Assembly: GCA_016194705.1 (NCBI GenBank)
Contig: JACQAZ010000005.1
Span: 62,001 to 126,000, forward strand
Direction: 5' to 3'
Source of the DNA: Elusimicrobiota bacterium
Lineage (GTDB): Bacteria; Elusimicrobiota; Elusimicrobia; UBA1565; UBA9628
DNA: 64,000 nt
Shown: positions 17,103-25,446 of the stretch, in pieces
Layout: each line of letters starts with the position of its first letter
Position numbering within the stretch: position 1 is the stretch's first letter
The notes under the pieces: generated by a model
Seen by the model: the letters and a program-made list of their open reading frames with translations, nothing else
What the model was told of the DNA's origin: nothing
Database searches by the model: none
Program-made: the position numbers and the translations under genes

Positions 17103-18445
17103 CGCGCGCGGGCCATCCCCGCCAAGCCTTCGGCGATCCGGCCCGGCTCGAGACGGTGCAACCCTTCGGCGGCGCAGGTCTCGTCGGAGAGCAGCAGGGG
17201 ATCGGAGACGACCGCCGCGACGACGGGCACGCCGAGCGAGCGCAGGCGCCGGACGAGCTCGCGGCGCTGGTCGTCGAACGCAAGCAGCACGCACAGGCAG
17301 CCGCTGAGCGACTCGCGACGGCTCGCGACGCTCGCTCCCAGCTCGGAAAACGGCTTGTCCGAGCAGATTTCGGCGCAAGCCAGCACCTCGAGCAAGGTCT
17401 CGGGTCCCCCTTGGCCACGCCCAGCCGTGAAGCAGTAGGCCTTGTCGCCGACAAAGAGCAGGTCGAGAAGCGATTCCTGGGTCAGGAGCGAGCACGCGAA
17501 GGAGGCCGCGACCGAGACCGCCTCCTCGAAGACCCCTTCCGCGCCCGGAGCGGCGAAGGTGTCGAGCACCAAGGCGTGGCGCACGAAATACTCGTCCTCG
17601 TACTCCTTGACGACCGGCTTGCCGGTCTTGGCCCAGCTCTTCCAGTGGATCCGGCGCAAAGGATCGCCGGGACGGTAGTCGCGCAAGGCCATGAACTCCT
17701 GCGAGTCCCCTACCCGCGAGGAAAGGGACACGCCGCCCGGCTGGTAGCGGCGATTGCCGGAGAGCTCGAGGCGCGGGGCGGGATAGCGCTTGGGCAGCAC
17801 GACGACGTCCTGGGCGGCTTCCTGCCGCGAGATCGCATTGAAGAGCCCCATCGCGTCGGGGCGGGCCAGGCTGACGGACCGCAGACGCAGCATGCCGCGG
17901 CGCGACGGCACGAGCTCGATGGAGAGTTCGCAGCCCTGTCCCGGGAGAAGATCGGGCAAGGACTTTTCGAGTTCGGCGACGATGCGCTTGCGCGCGACGA
18001 GCGCGAGCCAGCGCCCGTAGCCCGTCACGCGCTCGAGCCAGTTGTCGCCGGGGAGTTCCTTCAGCGCGCGGTATTGCTCGTAGCTCGGCCGGGGATCTTC
18101 GACCTCCTCGATGAAGCTCAGGCCCCGGAGCGGCTCGCTTCCGAGGTTGACGAGCGATGCCGAGTAGGGGAAAGGCTCGCCCGCGGTGGCCAGCCGCGGC
18201 AGGCCGCGAGCGACCGCGAGCTTGGGACGGAACTTGAGGTTGGACAGGAAAGCCAGAAGCAGGAGCGAGAGCAGGAAAGTGAAGGACTGGAAGGCCATGC
18301 TCTGCGCCGTGTCGAAACCGAGCACCGCCGAGCCCGCCAGAGCCCCGATGACCAGGCGCCCCGCGGGAGTCCAACGCCGGCCGAGCCAATAGCGGACGCA
18401 GGAGTAGGCCATCATCTGGACGTGGCGCAGGCGGTCGAGGGTCAT
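17099..18445 (-). CDS. DUF58 protein of the moxR operon
   Basis: The product is 448 aa. Two membrane segments near residues 25-65 precede a beta-rich region and the DUF58 core, recognised by GVSLSSRVGDSQEFMALRDYRPGDPLRRIHWKSWAKTGKPVVKEYE (split across residues about 225-270) and a VWA-like fold after it. The VWA-type metal site here reads LDTFAAPG, without the DxSxS arrangement. DUF58 proteins are partners of MoxR AAA ATPases. It overlaps both moxR (4 nt upstream) and the transglutaminase (4 nt downstream). Confidence 0.88.
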   Translation of the reverse strand: MTLDRLRHVQMMAYSCVRYWLGRRWTPAGRLVIGALAGSAVLGFDTAQSMAFQSFTFLLSLLLLAFLSNLKFRPKLAVARGLPRLATAGEPFPYSASLVNLGSEPLRGLSFIEEVEDPRPSYEQYRALKELPGDNWLERVTGYGRWLALVARKRIVAELEKSLPDLLPGQGCELSIELVPSRRGMLRLRSVSLARPDAMGLFNAISRQEAAQDVVVLPKRYPAPRLELSGNRRYQPGGVSLSSRVGDSQEFMALRDYRPGDPLRRIHWKSWAKTGKPVVKEYEDEYFVRHALVLDTFAAPGAEGVFEEAVSVAASFACSLLTQESLLDLLFVGDKAYCFTAGRGQGGPETLLEVLACAEICSDKPFSELGASVASRRESLSGCLCVLLAFDDQRRELVRRLRSLGVPVVAAVVSDPLLLSDETCAAEGLHRLEPGRIAEGLAGMARAR

Positions 18446-19386
18446 GCCGGAGACTTCAGCGACTTCACGATCCGCTCGACGACGGCCTGGCCCGTGAGGC
18501 CGGAGAAGCGCGCCTGCGGATCGAGGCTCAGGCGGTGGGCCACGGCCGCGACGGCCATCTCCTGGACGTGCTCGGGGGCCACGAAGTCGCGGCCGTCGAG
18601 GAGCGCCGCCGCCTGCGCGGCCTTCATGAGCGAGAGCGAGGCGCGGGGGCTCGCCCCGAGCTTGACGCCCTTGGCGCCTCGCGTCGCGCCGACGATATCG
18701 ATGATGTAGCGCTTGAGCTCGGGGCTCAGGCGCACCTCCCGGCAGTTCCGGCGCAGGGCGAGGACATCGTCGAGGGACACGCAGGCGGCGAGGCCGTCAA
18801 TCGGATGCTTAGTCTGCTGGTCGGAGAGGATGTCCACCTCGATCTCGGGCGCCACGTAGCCGGGCGAGAACTGCAGCATGAAGCGGTCCATCTGCGCCTC
18901 GGGGAGGGGATAGGTCCCGTGGAACTCGACCGGGTTCTGCGTCGAGATCACGAAGAAGAGCTCGGCAAGGCGCGAGGTCGTCCCGTCGACGCTGACCTGG
19001 CCCTCGCCCATCGCCTCGAGCAGCGCGCTTTGGGTGCGCGGCGAGGCGCGGTTGACCTCGTCGGCGAGCAGGATGTTGGTGAAGACCGGGCCTTCGTGGA
19101 AGCGGAAGGCCTGCGCTTTCTGGTCGAATATGGAGACCCCGAGGATGTCGGAGGGCAGAAGGTCCGGCGTGAACTGCACGCGGTTGAACTTCGCGCCGAT
19201 CGACTTGGCCAGGGCCTTGGCCAAGGTCGTCTTGCCGGTGCCGGGGAAATCCTCTAGCAGGACGTGGCCGCCGCCGGCCAGGGCCGCGAGAAGCTTTCTG
19301 ATCGCGGCGCTTTGGCCCCGCATGACCTTCTCGATGTTCTTGGCGATCTCCAGGAAGGTCTGCTGAGGCGCGCGGGGGGCGGTCAT
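18442..19386 (-). CDS. MoxR-family AAA ATPase (first copy)
   Basis: The product is 314 aa. Walker A is FPGTGKTT (residues 47-54), Walker B is ILLADEVNRA, followed by sensor 1 (FVISTQNPVEFHGTYPLPEAQMDRF) and the C-terminal lid. It is the canonical MoxR length. MoxR proteins are AAA chaperones that act on VWA-domain or DUF58 partners. It heads the minus-strand operon moxR-DUF58-transglutaminase-receiver. TAAACT lies 6 nt before the ATG, predicting a leaderless mRNA. A second moxR is at 21599. Confidence 0.93.
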   Translation of the reverse strand: MTAPRAPQQTFLEIAKNIEKVMRGQSAAIRKLLAALAGGGHVLLEDFPGTGKTTLAKALAKSIGAKFNRVQFTPDLLPSDILGVSIFDQKAQAFRFHEGPVFTNILLADEVNRASPRTQSALLEAMGEGQVSVDGTTSRLAELFFVISTQNPVEFHGTYPLPEAQMDRFMLQFSPGYVAPEIEVDILSDQQTKHPIDGLAACVSLDDVLALRRNCREVRLSPELKRYIIDIVGATRGAKGVKLGASPRASLSLMKAAQAAALLDGRDFVAPEHVQEMAVAAVAHRLSLDPQARFSGLTGQAVVERIVKSLKSPA

Positions 19387-19392
19387 GTCCTG

Positions 19393-19398
19393 AGTTTA
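19393..19398 (-). promoter_or_regulatory. -10 element 6 nt before moxR start
   Basis: TAAACT, then 6 nt, then the ATG at 19386 on the minus strand. Confidence 0.45.
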
Positions 19399-19488
19399 AC
19401 GGGGGTTCGCCTCCGCGTCAAGCCCAGCCGAACCCCGGCGCGCTCTATTGAAGGAGGGGGGGGCAATATGTTTTAATTCGTGCAAGCC

Positions 19489-20373
19489 ATGTGCCGTCTT
19501 TTCGCGCAGCTTTCCGAACATCCCGCGGGCGTCGAGGACCTCCTCATCGAGTCCGAATTTTCCCTGCTCAAGCAAAGTAATTTCAAGAAGGATACGCTCC
19601 AAAAAGACGGCTGGGGGATCGCCCATTTCGGGAACAACGGCGAACCCGCGGTGTCGAAATCGCCGAAGCCGGCTTTCAAGGATGCCTCGGCCTTTAGGAC
19701 GGCCGCGGCGGGCGCCGTTTCGAAGGCCGTGATCGGCCATATTCGGGCGGCCTCGAACCCGCGCAAACTGCCCAAGACGCGGCTCATCAACATGGACAAC
19801 ACGCAGCCCTTCACGGACGGGCGCTGGGTCTTCGCGCACAACGGGACCTTGCAGATCCCGCTGGAGGTCACGAGGGGACTCGGCCCGTACGCCAAGAAGC
19901 TCAAATCCCTCAACGACAGCGAGGTCTATTTCTGGCAGTTCGTGAAGTTCCACGACAAACTCAAGGACGTCGAGAAGGCCCTGCTCGCCTGCGTGGAGGA
20001 GACTTGGGCGCTCTGGCGCTCCTGCGCCAAGGACCACCCGGCCAAGAAGGCGCCTTACACCGGTCTCAACACCTTGCTCAGCGACGGCAAGAGCCTCCAC
20101 GCCCTCTGCCACGCAGCCAGCAAAGGCATGGCCGAGTGCGGGGTCTGCAACCCGACTCAACCTTGGGGCGTCATGAGCTTCACGCGGCGCGGCGGGCGCC
20201 TGGTCGTCGCCAGCGAGAACCTCGACCGCGGTCAGTGGACCAGGCTCGACTGCCCCGAGCTGCTGTCGGCGCGGCTCGGCCCACGCGGGCTGGAGATTCG
20301 CCGCCGGCGCTACGAGCTCTCATCGAGCGGGCTCGTCCCGAGGAGTTCACCGATGGAGGCTTCCCTTCCATGA
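19489..20373 (+). CDS. Class II (Ntn-type) glutamine amidotransferase family protein
   Basis: The product is 294 aa. I start it at the ATG giving MCRLFAQ, because class II glutamine amidotransferases use Cys2 as the N-terminal nucleophile after Met removal; the GTG at 19480 would bury it. Other family signatures are QKDGWGIAHF, VIGHIRAASNP, NTQPFTDGRWVFAHNGTL and LNDSEVYFW, as in YafJ-like proteins. It is expected to hydrolyse glutamine or a gamma-glutamyl compound; no synthase domain is attached. It sits between the two MoxR loci, and its stop overlaps the first HEAT gene (ATGA), making it part of the plus-strand transcript. Confidence 0.88.
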   Translation: MCRLFAQLSEHPAGVEDLLIESEFSLLKQSNFKKDTLQKDGWGIAHFGNNGEPAVSKSPKPAFKDASAFRTAAAGAVSKAVIGHIRAASNPRKLPKTRLINMDNTQPFTDGRWVFAHNGTLQIPLEVTRGLGPYAKKLKSLNDSEVYFWQFVKFHDKLKDVEKALLACVEETWALWRSCAKDHPAKKAPYTGLNTLLSDGKSLHALCHAASKGMAECGVCNPTQPWGVMSFTRRGGRLVVASENLDRGQWTRLDCPELLSARLGPRGLEIRRRRYELSSSGLVPRSSPMEASLP

Positions 20374-20963
20374 AATTCGCCCTTGCCGGCATCATCTTCG
20401 TGATCGCGGGCTATTTCGCGTTCCAGCAGTTCAAGCCCAAGCCGCCGCCCCCGCCGCCGCCCCCGCCGCCGCCCATCCTGCAGGAGCCGGCGCCGCTCAT
20501 CGACGAGGCGGAGGCCGCCAAGATCGTCAAGTCGACCACCGACCAGGACCCCGGCGTGCGCTGGGAGGCGGTCGTCCTGCTCGACAAGATGAAGTCGCCC
20601 AAGGCCTATCCGATCATGTTCGAGATGCTGCACAAGGACTCTGAGACCTCCATCCGGCTGCGCGTGATCGAACTCCTCCAGACGCGGCACACTCCCGAAG
20701 TGACCCAAAACGTCGTGGGCGCTCTCAAGGACATGGAGCCCGACGTTCGCGTCTCGGCCCTGCGGGCGCTGGACAACATAGGCGACTACTCGACGGCTCC
20801 GGCCATCATGGAGACCCTCAAGGACCAGGAGGAAACCGTCCGGGTCCAGGCGCTGCGCACCCTCAACGACCTCCAGGACCGGCGCGCCGCCGAGATCAGG
20901 GCGGCGCAGCAGCGCGCCGCGGAGGAGGCGGCGGCCGCCGCCGCGGCGGCCAAGAAGAGATAG
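20370..20963 (+). CDS. Membrane-anchored HEAT-repeat protein with polyproline linker (copy 1)
   Basis: The product is 197 aa. One N-terminal membrane helix (FALAGIIFVIAGYFAF) is followed by a run of eleven prolines (residues about 27-37), then four HEAT/PBS-lyase-type repeats with the recurrent pattern DPGVRWEAVVLLDKM, VRVSALRALDNIGD and VRVQALRTLNDL, and a Glu/Ala-rich tail. The topology predicts a periplasmic adaptor held off the membrane by a stiff proline rod. It is followed after 12 nt by a paralogue of the same design and then moxR-bat genes. HEAT repeats bind proteins; no catalytic motif is seen. Confidence 0.8.
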   Translation: MKFALAGIIFVIAGYFAFQQFKPKPPPPPPPPPPPILQEPAPLIDEAEAAKIVKSTTDQDPGVRWEAVVLLDKMKSPKAYPIMFEMLHKDSETSIRLRVIELLQTRHTPEVTQNVVGALKDMEPDVRVSALRALDNIGDYSTAPAIMETLKDQEETVRVQALRTLNDLQDRRAAEIRAAQQRAAEEAAAAAAAAKKR

Positions 20964-20975
20964 CGGAGACGACCG

Positions 20976-21578
20976 GTGCGCTGGATCATCGCTGTGATCG
21001 TGGTGGCCGTCTCGTCGTTCTTCCTGTACAACGAGTATCAAAGCATGAACGCAGCAACCCCCGCTCCGCCGCCGCCGCTGGCCGCCCCGCTGGAGATGGC
21101 GCCGTTCTTGAGCTTCGACGAGATCAAGAGCATCCGGCGCTCGACCAAGGACGGAGACCCCGGGGTCAGATGGGCCGCCGTCGAGCTGCTCTATTCGATC
21201 CGGGACCCGGAGTCGCTGAGCATACTCGAGAGGATCATCGCGGAGGACCCCGAGCAGGAGCTGCGCATCAAAGCGGTGCAGCTCCTCGACAAAGGCGGCG
21301 GCTCGAGGCAGCTGCCGGGGCTGATCAAGGCGCTCAGCGACGTCGACAACGACGTCCGCCTGGCCGCCCTCAAGGCGCTGGGGGACATCGGCGACCCCGC
21401 GGCGACGCCGTGGGTCTCGCCGCTCCTCAAGGACCCGGAGGCCGAGGTCAAGACGGAAGCGCTCCACACCTTGGGGCGCTTTCAGGACAAGCGCAAAGCC
21501 GAGTTCGCGGCCCTGACGGACCAGTTGCGCCGCCAATACGAGGCCGCGGTCAGGAAGTCGCAGGAAAATTCCAAGTGA
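20976..21578 (+). CDS. Membrane-anchored HEAT-repeat protein (copy 2)
   Basis: The product is 200 aa from GTG with GGAG about 8 nt upstream. It has the same plan as the preceding gene: an N-terminal helix (WIIAVIVVAVSSFFLY), a short Pro/Ala linker (APPPPLAAP), then HEAT repeats (DPGVRWAAVELLYSI, ELRIKAVQLLDKG, VRLAALKALGDIGDPAA, VKTEALHTLGRF). A conserved opening of the repeat domain (DEA/DEIKSIRRSTKDGDPGVRW) shows the two are tandem duplicates. It precedes moxR by 20 nt, so it is probably co-transcribed with the MoxR-Bat genes. Confidence 0.8.
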   Translation: MRWIIAVIVVAVSSFFLYNEYQSMNAATPAPPPPLAAPLEMAPFLSFDEIKSIRRSTKDGDPGVRWAAVELLYSIRDPESLSILERIIAEDPEQELRIKAVQLLDKGGGSRQLPGLIKALSDVDNDVRLAALKALGDIGDPAATPWVSPLLKDPEAEVKTEALHTLGRFQDKRKAEFAALTDQLRRQYEAAVRKSQENSK

Positions 21579-21598
21579 CGGACTCTGGAGGAAACGCC

Positions 21599-22588
21599 AT
21601 GCAGCCGGGCATCAAAGAGATCAACAAGAAGGTTTCCGAGGAAAGCGTCTTCGCGGCCGAGCTCAAGCGCGAGGTCGCGCGCGTCATCGTGGGTCAGGAC
21701 GAGGTCGTCGACCGCATACTCGTGGGCCTGCTGGCCGGCGGGCACCTCCTGCTCGAGGGCGTGCCGGGCCTGGCCAAGACCCTGACCTTCAAGACCCTCT
21801 CACAGGCCATCGACGCGCAGTTCTCCCGCATCCAGTTCACGCCCGATCTGCTCCCGGCCGATCTGACCGGCACCTTGATCTTCAACCCCAAGGACTCCGA
21901 GTTCTCGGTGCGCAAGGGGCCGTTGTTCTCCAACCTGGTCCTGGCCGACGAGATCAACCGCGCGCCGGCCAAAGTGCAGAGCGCGCTGCTCGAGGCCATG
22001 CAGGAGAGGCAGGTCACCATCGGCAACGCCAGCTACCCCCTGCCCGAACTCTTTCTCGTGATGGCGACCCAGAACCCGATCGAGCAGGAGGGGACCTATC
22101 CCCTGCCCGAGGCCCAGGTCGACCGCTTCATGCTCAAGATCAAGATCTCCTACCCGACCAAGGCCGACGAGAAGTCGATCCTCGAGCGCATGACCGCCGC
22201 GGCACCCCCGGCGCCGCACAAGGTGACCTCGCCCAAGCAGCTCCTGCGGGCGCGCCAGGTGGTCTCCGAGATCTACGTCGACGAGAAGATCAAGAACTAC
22301 ATCGTCGAGCTCGTCTTCGCGACCCGCGATCCCGCCGGCCACAAGCTCGCCGCGCAGAAGAACCTCATCGCGTGGGGCGCGAGCCCGCGCGCGACCCTCG
22401 CGCTCGCGCAGGCGGCCAAGGCCTACGCCTTCCTCAACGGGCGGGGCTACGTGACGCCCGAGGACGTCAAGTCGATCGGTGCCGACGTCCTTCGCCACCG
22501 CATCATCGTCAGCTACGAGGCCGAGGCCGAGAACATCACCTCGGAGAACATCATCCAGACGCTCTTCGAGACCGTAGAGGTTCCTTAA
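21599..22588 (+). CDS. MoxR-family AAA ATPase (second copy)
   Basis: The product is 329 aa, starting at the ATG with GGAGG 7 nt upstream. Walker A is GVPGLAKT (residues 54-61), Walker B is LVLADEINRAPAK, with sensor MATQNPIEQEGTYPLPEAQVDRF. It is the typical MoxR of BatA-E loci: Leu-Ala replaces the Gly-Thr found in the other copy's P-loop (GTGKT), the common difference between MoxR subfamilies. It probably remodels VWA-containing Bat proteins at the inner membrane. Followed at 13 nt by the DUF58 gene. Confidence 0.95.
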   Translation: MQPGIKEINKKVSEESVFAAELKREVARVIVGQDEVVDRILVGLLAGGHLLLEGVPGLAKTLTFKTLSQAIDAQFSRIQFTPDLLPADLTGTLIFNPKDSEFSVRKGPLFSNLVLADEINRAPAKVQSALLEAMQERQVTIGNASYPLPELFLVMATQNPIEQEGTYPLPEAQVDRFMLKIKISYPTKADEKSILERMTAAAPPAPHKVTSPKQLLRARQVVSEIYVDEKIKNYIVELVFATRDPAGHKLAAQKNLIAWGASPRATLALAQAAKAYAFLNGRGYVTPEDVKSIGADVLRHRIIVSYEAEAENITSENIIQTLFETVEVP

Positions 22589-22601
22589 GGGAGGGGATCG
22601 A

Positions 22602-23486
22602 ATGATCCCGCAGGAAGTACTCAGGAAAGTCCGCCGCATCGAGATCCTGACCGGCCGCCTGGTCAGCGAGACCTTCGCGGGCGAATACCTCAGCGTCTTC
22701 AAGGGGCGCGGCATGGAGTTCGCCGAGGTGCGCGAGTACTCGGAGGGGGACGACGTGCGCACCATCGATTGGAACGTGACCGCGCGCTCAGGTCGGCCGT
22801 TCGTGCGCCAGTACACGGAGGAGCGCGAGCTGACCGTGGTGATCGCCTGCGACCTTTCCGGATCCCAGTATTTCGGCACGGCGCAGAGCCTAAAGAACGA
22901 GATCAGCGCGGAGTTGTCCGCCGTGCTGGCCTTCTCGGCCCTGCAGAACCACGACAAGGTCGGGCTCTTCCTTTTCACCGAAGGCGTCGAGGAGTACGTG
23001 CCGCCCAAGAAGGGCCGCAAGCACATTCTCCACCTCATCCGCGACGTGCTCGCCTACAAGCCCGCCAAGACCGGGACAAAAATCGGCCCGACGCTCGACA
23101 CGATCAACCGCGTCCTCAAGCGGCGCTGCATCCTCTTCCTGATCTCGGATTTCCGCGACGAGGGGTTCGAACGGCCGCTGCGCATGGCCGCGCTCAAGCA
23201 CGACGTGATCCCCGTGGTCGTCACCGACCCGCGCGAACAGCGTCTGCCGAAGCTGGGGGCGCTGCTCGAGCTCGAGGACCCCGAGACGGGACGGCGCACC
23301 GTGCTCGACGCCTCGCGGACGGCGGCGCTGGCCTCGCTCGAGAAGCTCGAGCGCGAACGCCAGGACCGGCTCGAGCGGCTTTTCAAACAGTCCGGCCTGG
23401 TCCCGATCCGCGTGGGCACCGACCGCTCCTACATCGACGCCATAGTGGCATTCTTCCGGCTGCGCGCCAAGAGGCTGCGGCATTGA
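22602..23486 (+). CDS. DUF58 protein with intact MIDAS-like motif
   Basis: The product is 294 aa, soluble and without membrane segments, so shorter than the DUF58 protein at 17099. The DUF58 signature GRGMEFAEVREYSEGDDVRTIDWNVTARSG (residues about 36-64, split) is followed by a VWA-like fold with D84 in the DLSGS metal-binding motif. It is the standard second gene of bat operons, after moxR. Its TGA overlaps the TTG start of the next gene. Confidence 0.92.
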   Translation: MIPQEVLRKVRRIEILTGRLVSETFAGEYLSVFKGRGMEFAEVREYSEGDDVRTIDWNVTARSGRPFVRQYTEERELTVVIACDLSGSQYFGTAQSLKNEISAELSAVLAFSALQNHDKVGLFLFTEGVEEYVPPKKGRKHILHLIRDVLAYKPAKTGTKIGPTLDTINRVLKRRCILFLISDFRDEGFERPLRMAALKHDVIPVVVTDPREQRLPKLGALLELEDPETGRRTVLDASRTAALASLEKLERERQDRLERLFKQSGLVPIRVGTDRSYIDAIVAFFRLRAKRLRH

Positions 23487-24457
23487 CTTTGGCGTGTCTG
23501 GCAATCTTCGCTCTTGCCACGACGGCGGGCGCCGCGCCGGCCCTGCCTGCCGGGCTTCGCGTCGACGTGCCCTTTGCCGGCCCGGACCCGGAGATCGAGA
23601 TCCGCGTCGCCACGACCTCGGCCGAGCTCGGCAAGCCCTTTGAGATCCTGGCCTTTGCGCAGCTGGCCGAGGGAACCTCCCTCGAGTCCGACGGGGAGCG
23701 CACCACGACCGACTATTTCTACGTCCAGAGGGCCGACGATCTCGGCGCCGACGCGGCGCCCGCGTCCAAGATCCAAGGAAACAAGGTCACGATACTCCCG
23801 CTGGCCGTCGGCAAGCTTCCCATCAACCTCTACTGGAGGATCCATACCGGCTCGACCACCGCCGCCGTGGAGAAACCCTCGACGGTCGTCATCGACGTCG
23901 CCCTGCCTCCCATGGGAGGCGACAAACCGGCCCCGGTCGACATCAAGGAGCCGCGCCGCGCCAGGCCGGCGCTTTGGCCCTGGCTTCTCGCCGCCCTGCT
24001 TGGCGCCGCGGCGTGGGAATTCTACCGCCGGCGCCGCGCCGCCGCGGCGAGCCTCGCGGGAGCTCCGCCGCCTCCGGACGACCGTCCCGCCGAGACGATC
24101 GCGTTCTCCGAGCTCGAGGCGCTCGAAGCCTCCGGGCTTTGGGCGCGGGCGCTCTACAAGGACTACTACTTCCGGCTGACGGAAACGCTGCGCCGCTACC
24201 TCGAGCGGCGCTACGGCATCCCCGCCACGCGCCTGACCACCGCCGAGCTTTTCCGCCACATGCGCCAGGCCGAGCTCGACCGGGCGCTGGCCGTGAGCTT
24301 CAAGGACATCTTCGACCGGGCCGATCTCGTCAAGTTCGCCAAGATCGCCCCCGAGGCCGACTGGGGAGCCAAGGACATTTCCGGCGCTCGCTCGCTGGTC
24401 GAGCGGACCACGCCTCGCGATCTCATCGGCGCGCCCGCCGCGGAGGGCCCCAAATGA
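23483..24457 (+). CDS. Bat-operon membrane protein (DUF4381-like)
   Basis: The product is 324 aa from a TTG overlapping the DUF58 stop. A signal peptide (LACLAIFALATTAGAAPA) precedes a periplasmic beta-rich domain (residues 25-150), one membrane helix (ALWPWLLAALLGAAAWEFY, about 160-178) and a cytoplasmic helical domain with LTETLRRYLERRYGIPATRLTTAEL. This arrangement matches the uncharacterised protein found between DUF58 and batA in many bat operons. Function unknown; the position implies membership in the Bat complex. Confidence 0.78.
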   Translation: MTLACLAIFALATTAGAAPALPAGLRVDVPFAGPDPEIEIRVATTSAELGKPFEILAFAQLAEGTSLESDGERTTTDYFYVQRADDLGADAAPASKIQGNKVTILPLAVGKLPINLYWRIHTGSTTAAVEKPSTVVIDVALPPMGGDKPAPVDIKEPRRARPALWPWLLAALLGAAAWEFYRRRRAAAASLAGAPPPPDDRPAETIAFSELEALEASGLWARALYKDYYFRLTETLRRYLERRYGIPATRLTTAELFRHMRQAELDRALAVSFKDIFDRADLVKFAKIAPEADWGAKDISGARSLVERTTPRDLIGAPAAEGPK

Positions 24458-25446
24458 CGTGGGCCCATCCCCGCGCCTTCTGGCTGCTGGCACCCGTGAT
24501 CGCCGCCCTGCTTTGGACGCTCAACCGCGGGCCGTCCTCGGCGGCGCTCTCCTATCCCGCCGACGAGAAACTTTGGAGCCGCGGCCTCTCGGGCCGGGCC
24601 CGGCTGGCGCGCTGGGCCGGCCCCGTCCTCAAGACATTGGCTTTGCTCTTGGTCGTGTGCGGACTCGCCCGGCCGCAAAGCGTCATGAGCCGGCTGGCCG
24701 GCATGGGCCGGGGAATCGACATCATCCTCGCGATGGACACCTCGCTGAGCATGTCGGCGATCGACTTCGACCCGCTCAACCGCCTCGACGCGGCCAAGGA
24801 CACCGCGCGGCGCTTCATCGAGGGACGCGTGCAGGACCGCATCGGCCTCATCGTCTTCGGAGGAGCCCCGTTGCTGGCCGCACCCCTGACGGCCGACTAC
24901 GACGCCCTGTACCAGACCCTCGACGGCCTCACGCCCGGGATGACGCGGACCGACGGCACGGCCATCGGCGACGGGATCGTCTCGGCGGTCAACCATCTCA
25001 AGGACAGCGACGCCCGCAGCAAGATCGTCATCCTGCTGACCGACGGCCGCAGCAACACGGGCCTCATCGACCCGGTCACCGCCGCCAAGACCGCGGCCTC
25101 GCTGGGCATCAAGGTCTACACCATCGGCTGCGGCAAGCGCGGCCAATCGGTGATGCCCGTCGACGACCCGGTCCAAGGGCGGGTCATGGTCGCCGTCGAG
25201 GAGGACCTCGACGAAGACCTGCTGAGCCAGATCTCGGAGCTGACGGAAGGCCGCTACTTCCGCGCGACTTCCCTCAAGGAACTGCGCGAGATCTACGCGA
25301 CCATCGACAAGCTCGAAAAATCGTCGGTCAAGCTCCCTGATCTGGTCTCCCGCGACGACCGCTACCAGTTCCCGGTCTTGCTCGCGGCCGTCCTCCTCCT
25401 CCTCGATTTCGCGCTCTCCAACACCTGGCTGTTGAGGTGGCCCTGA
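24454..25446 (+). CDS. batA: BatA-like VWA-domain membrane protein
   Basis: The product is 330 aa. Two N-terminal membrane helices (LLAPVIAALLWTL; LALLLVVCGLARP) frame an N-terminal segment, the VWA domain carries the MIDAS DTSLS at D95-S99 with T and D of LLTDGRSNTG completing the site, and a C-terminal helix (FPVLLAAVLLLLDFAL) ends the protein. This is the BatA/BatB topology with the VWA domain facing the periplasm. In Bacteroides and Leptospira bat genes are linked to aerotolerance or stress. It overlaps both neighbours (ATGA upstream, shared A of TGATG downstream). Confidence 0.92.
   Translation: MTWAHPRAFWLLAPVIAALLWTLNRGPSSAALSYPADEKLWSRGLSGRARLARWAGPVLKTLALLLVVCGLARPQSVMSRLAGMGRGIDIILAMDTSLSMSAIDFDPLNRLDAAKDTARRFIEGRVQDRIGLIVFGGAPLLAAPLTADYDALYQTLDGLTPGMTRTDGTAIGDGIVSAVNHLKDSDARSKIVILLTDGRSNTGLIDPVTAAKTAASLGIKVYTIGCGKRGQSVMPVDDPVQGRVMVAVEEDLDEDLLSQISELTEGRYFRATSLKELREIYATIDKLEKSSVKLPDLVSRDDRYQFPVLLAAVLLLLDFALSNTWLLRWP

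Noticed and set aside
19451..19476. Strong Shine-Dalgarno-like AAGGAGG and G-run before ATGTTTTAA (a two-codon ORF)
   Set aside because: It would encode only Met-Phe; a leader peptide of this size has no support, and the amidotransferase start is fixed by its Cys2.
20444..20478. CCG/CCC repeats as a tandem-repeat element or CRISPR-like array
   Set aside because: They encode the polyproline linker in frame; there are no spacers.
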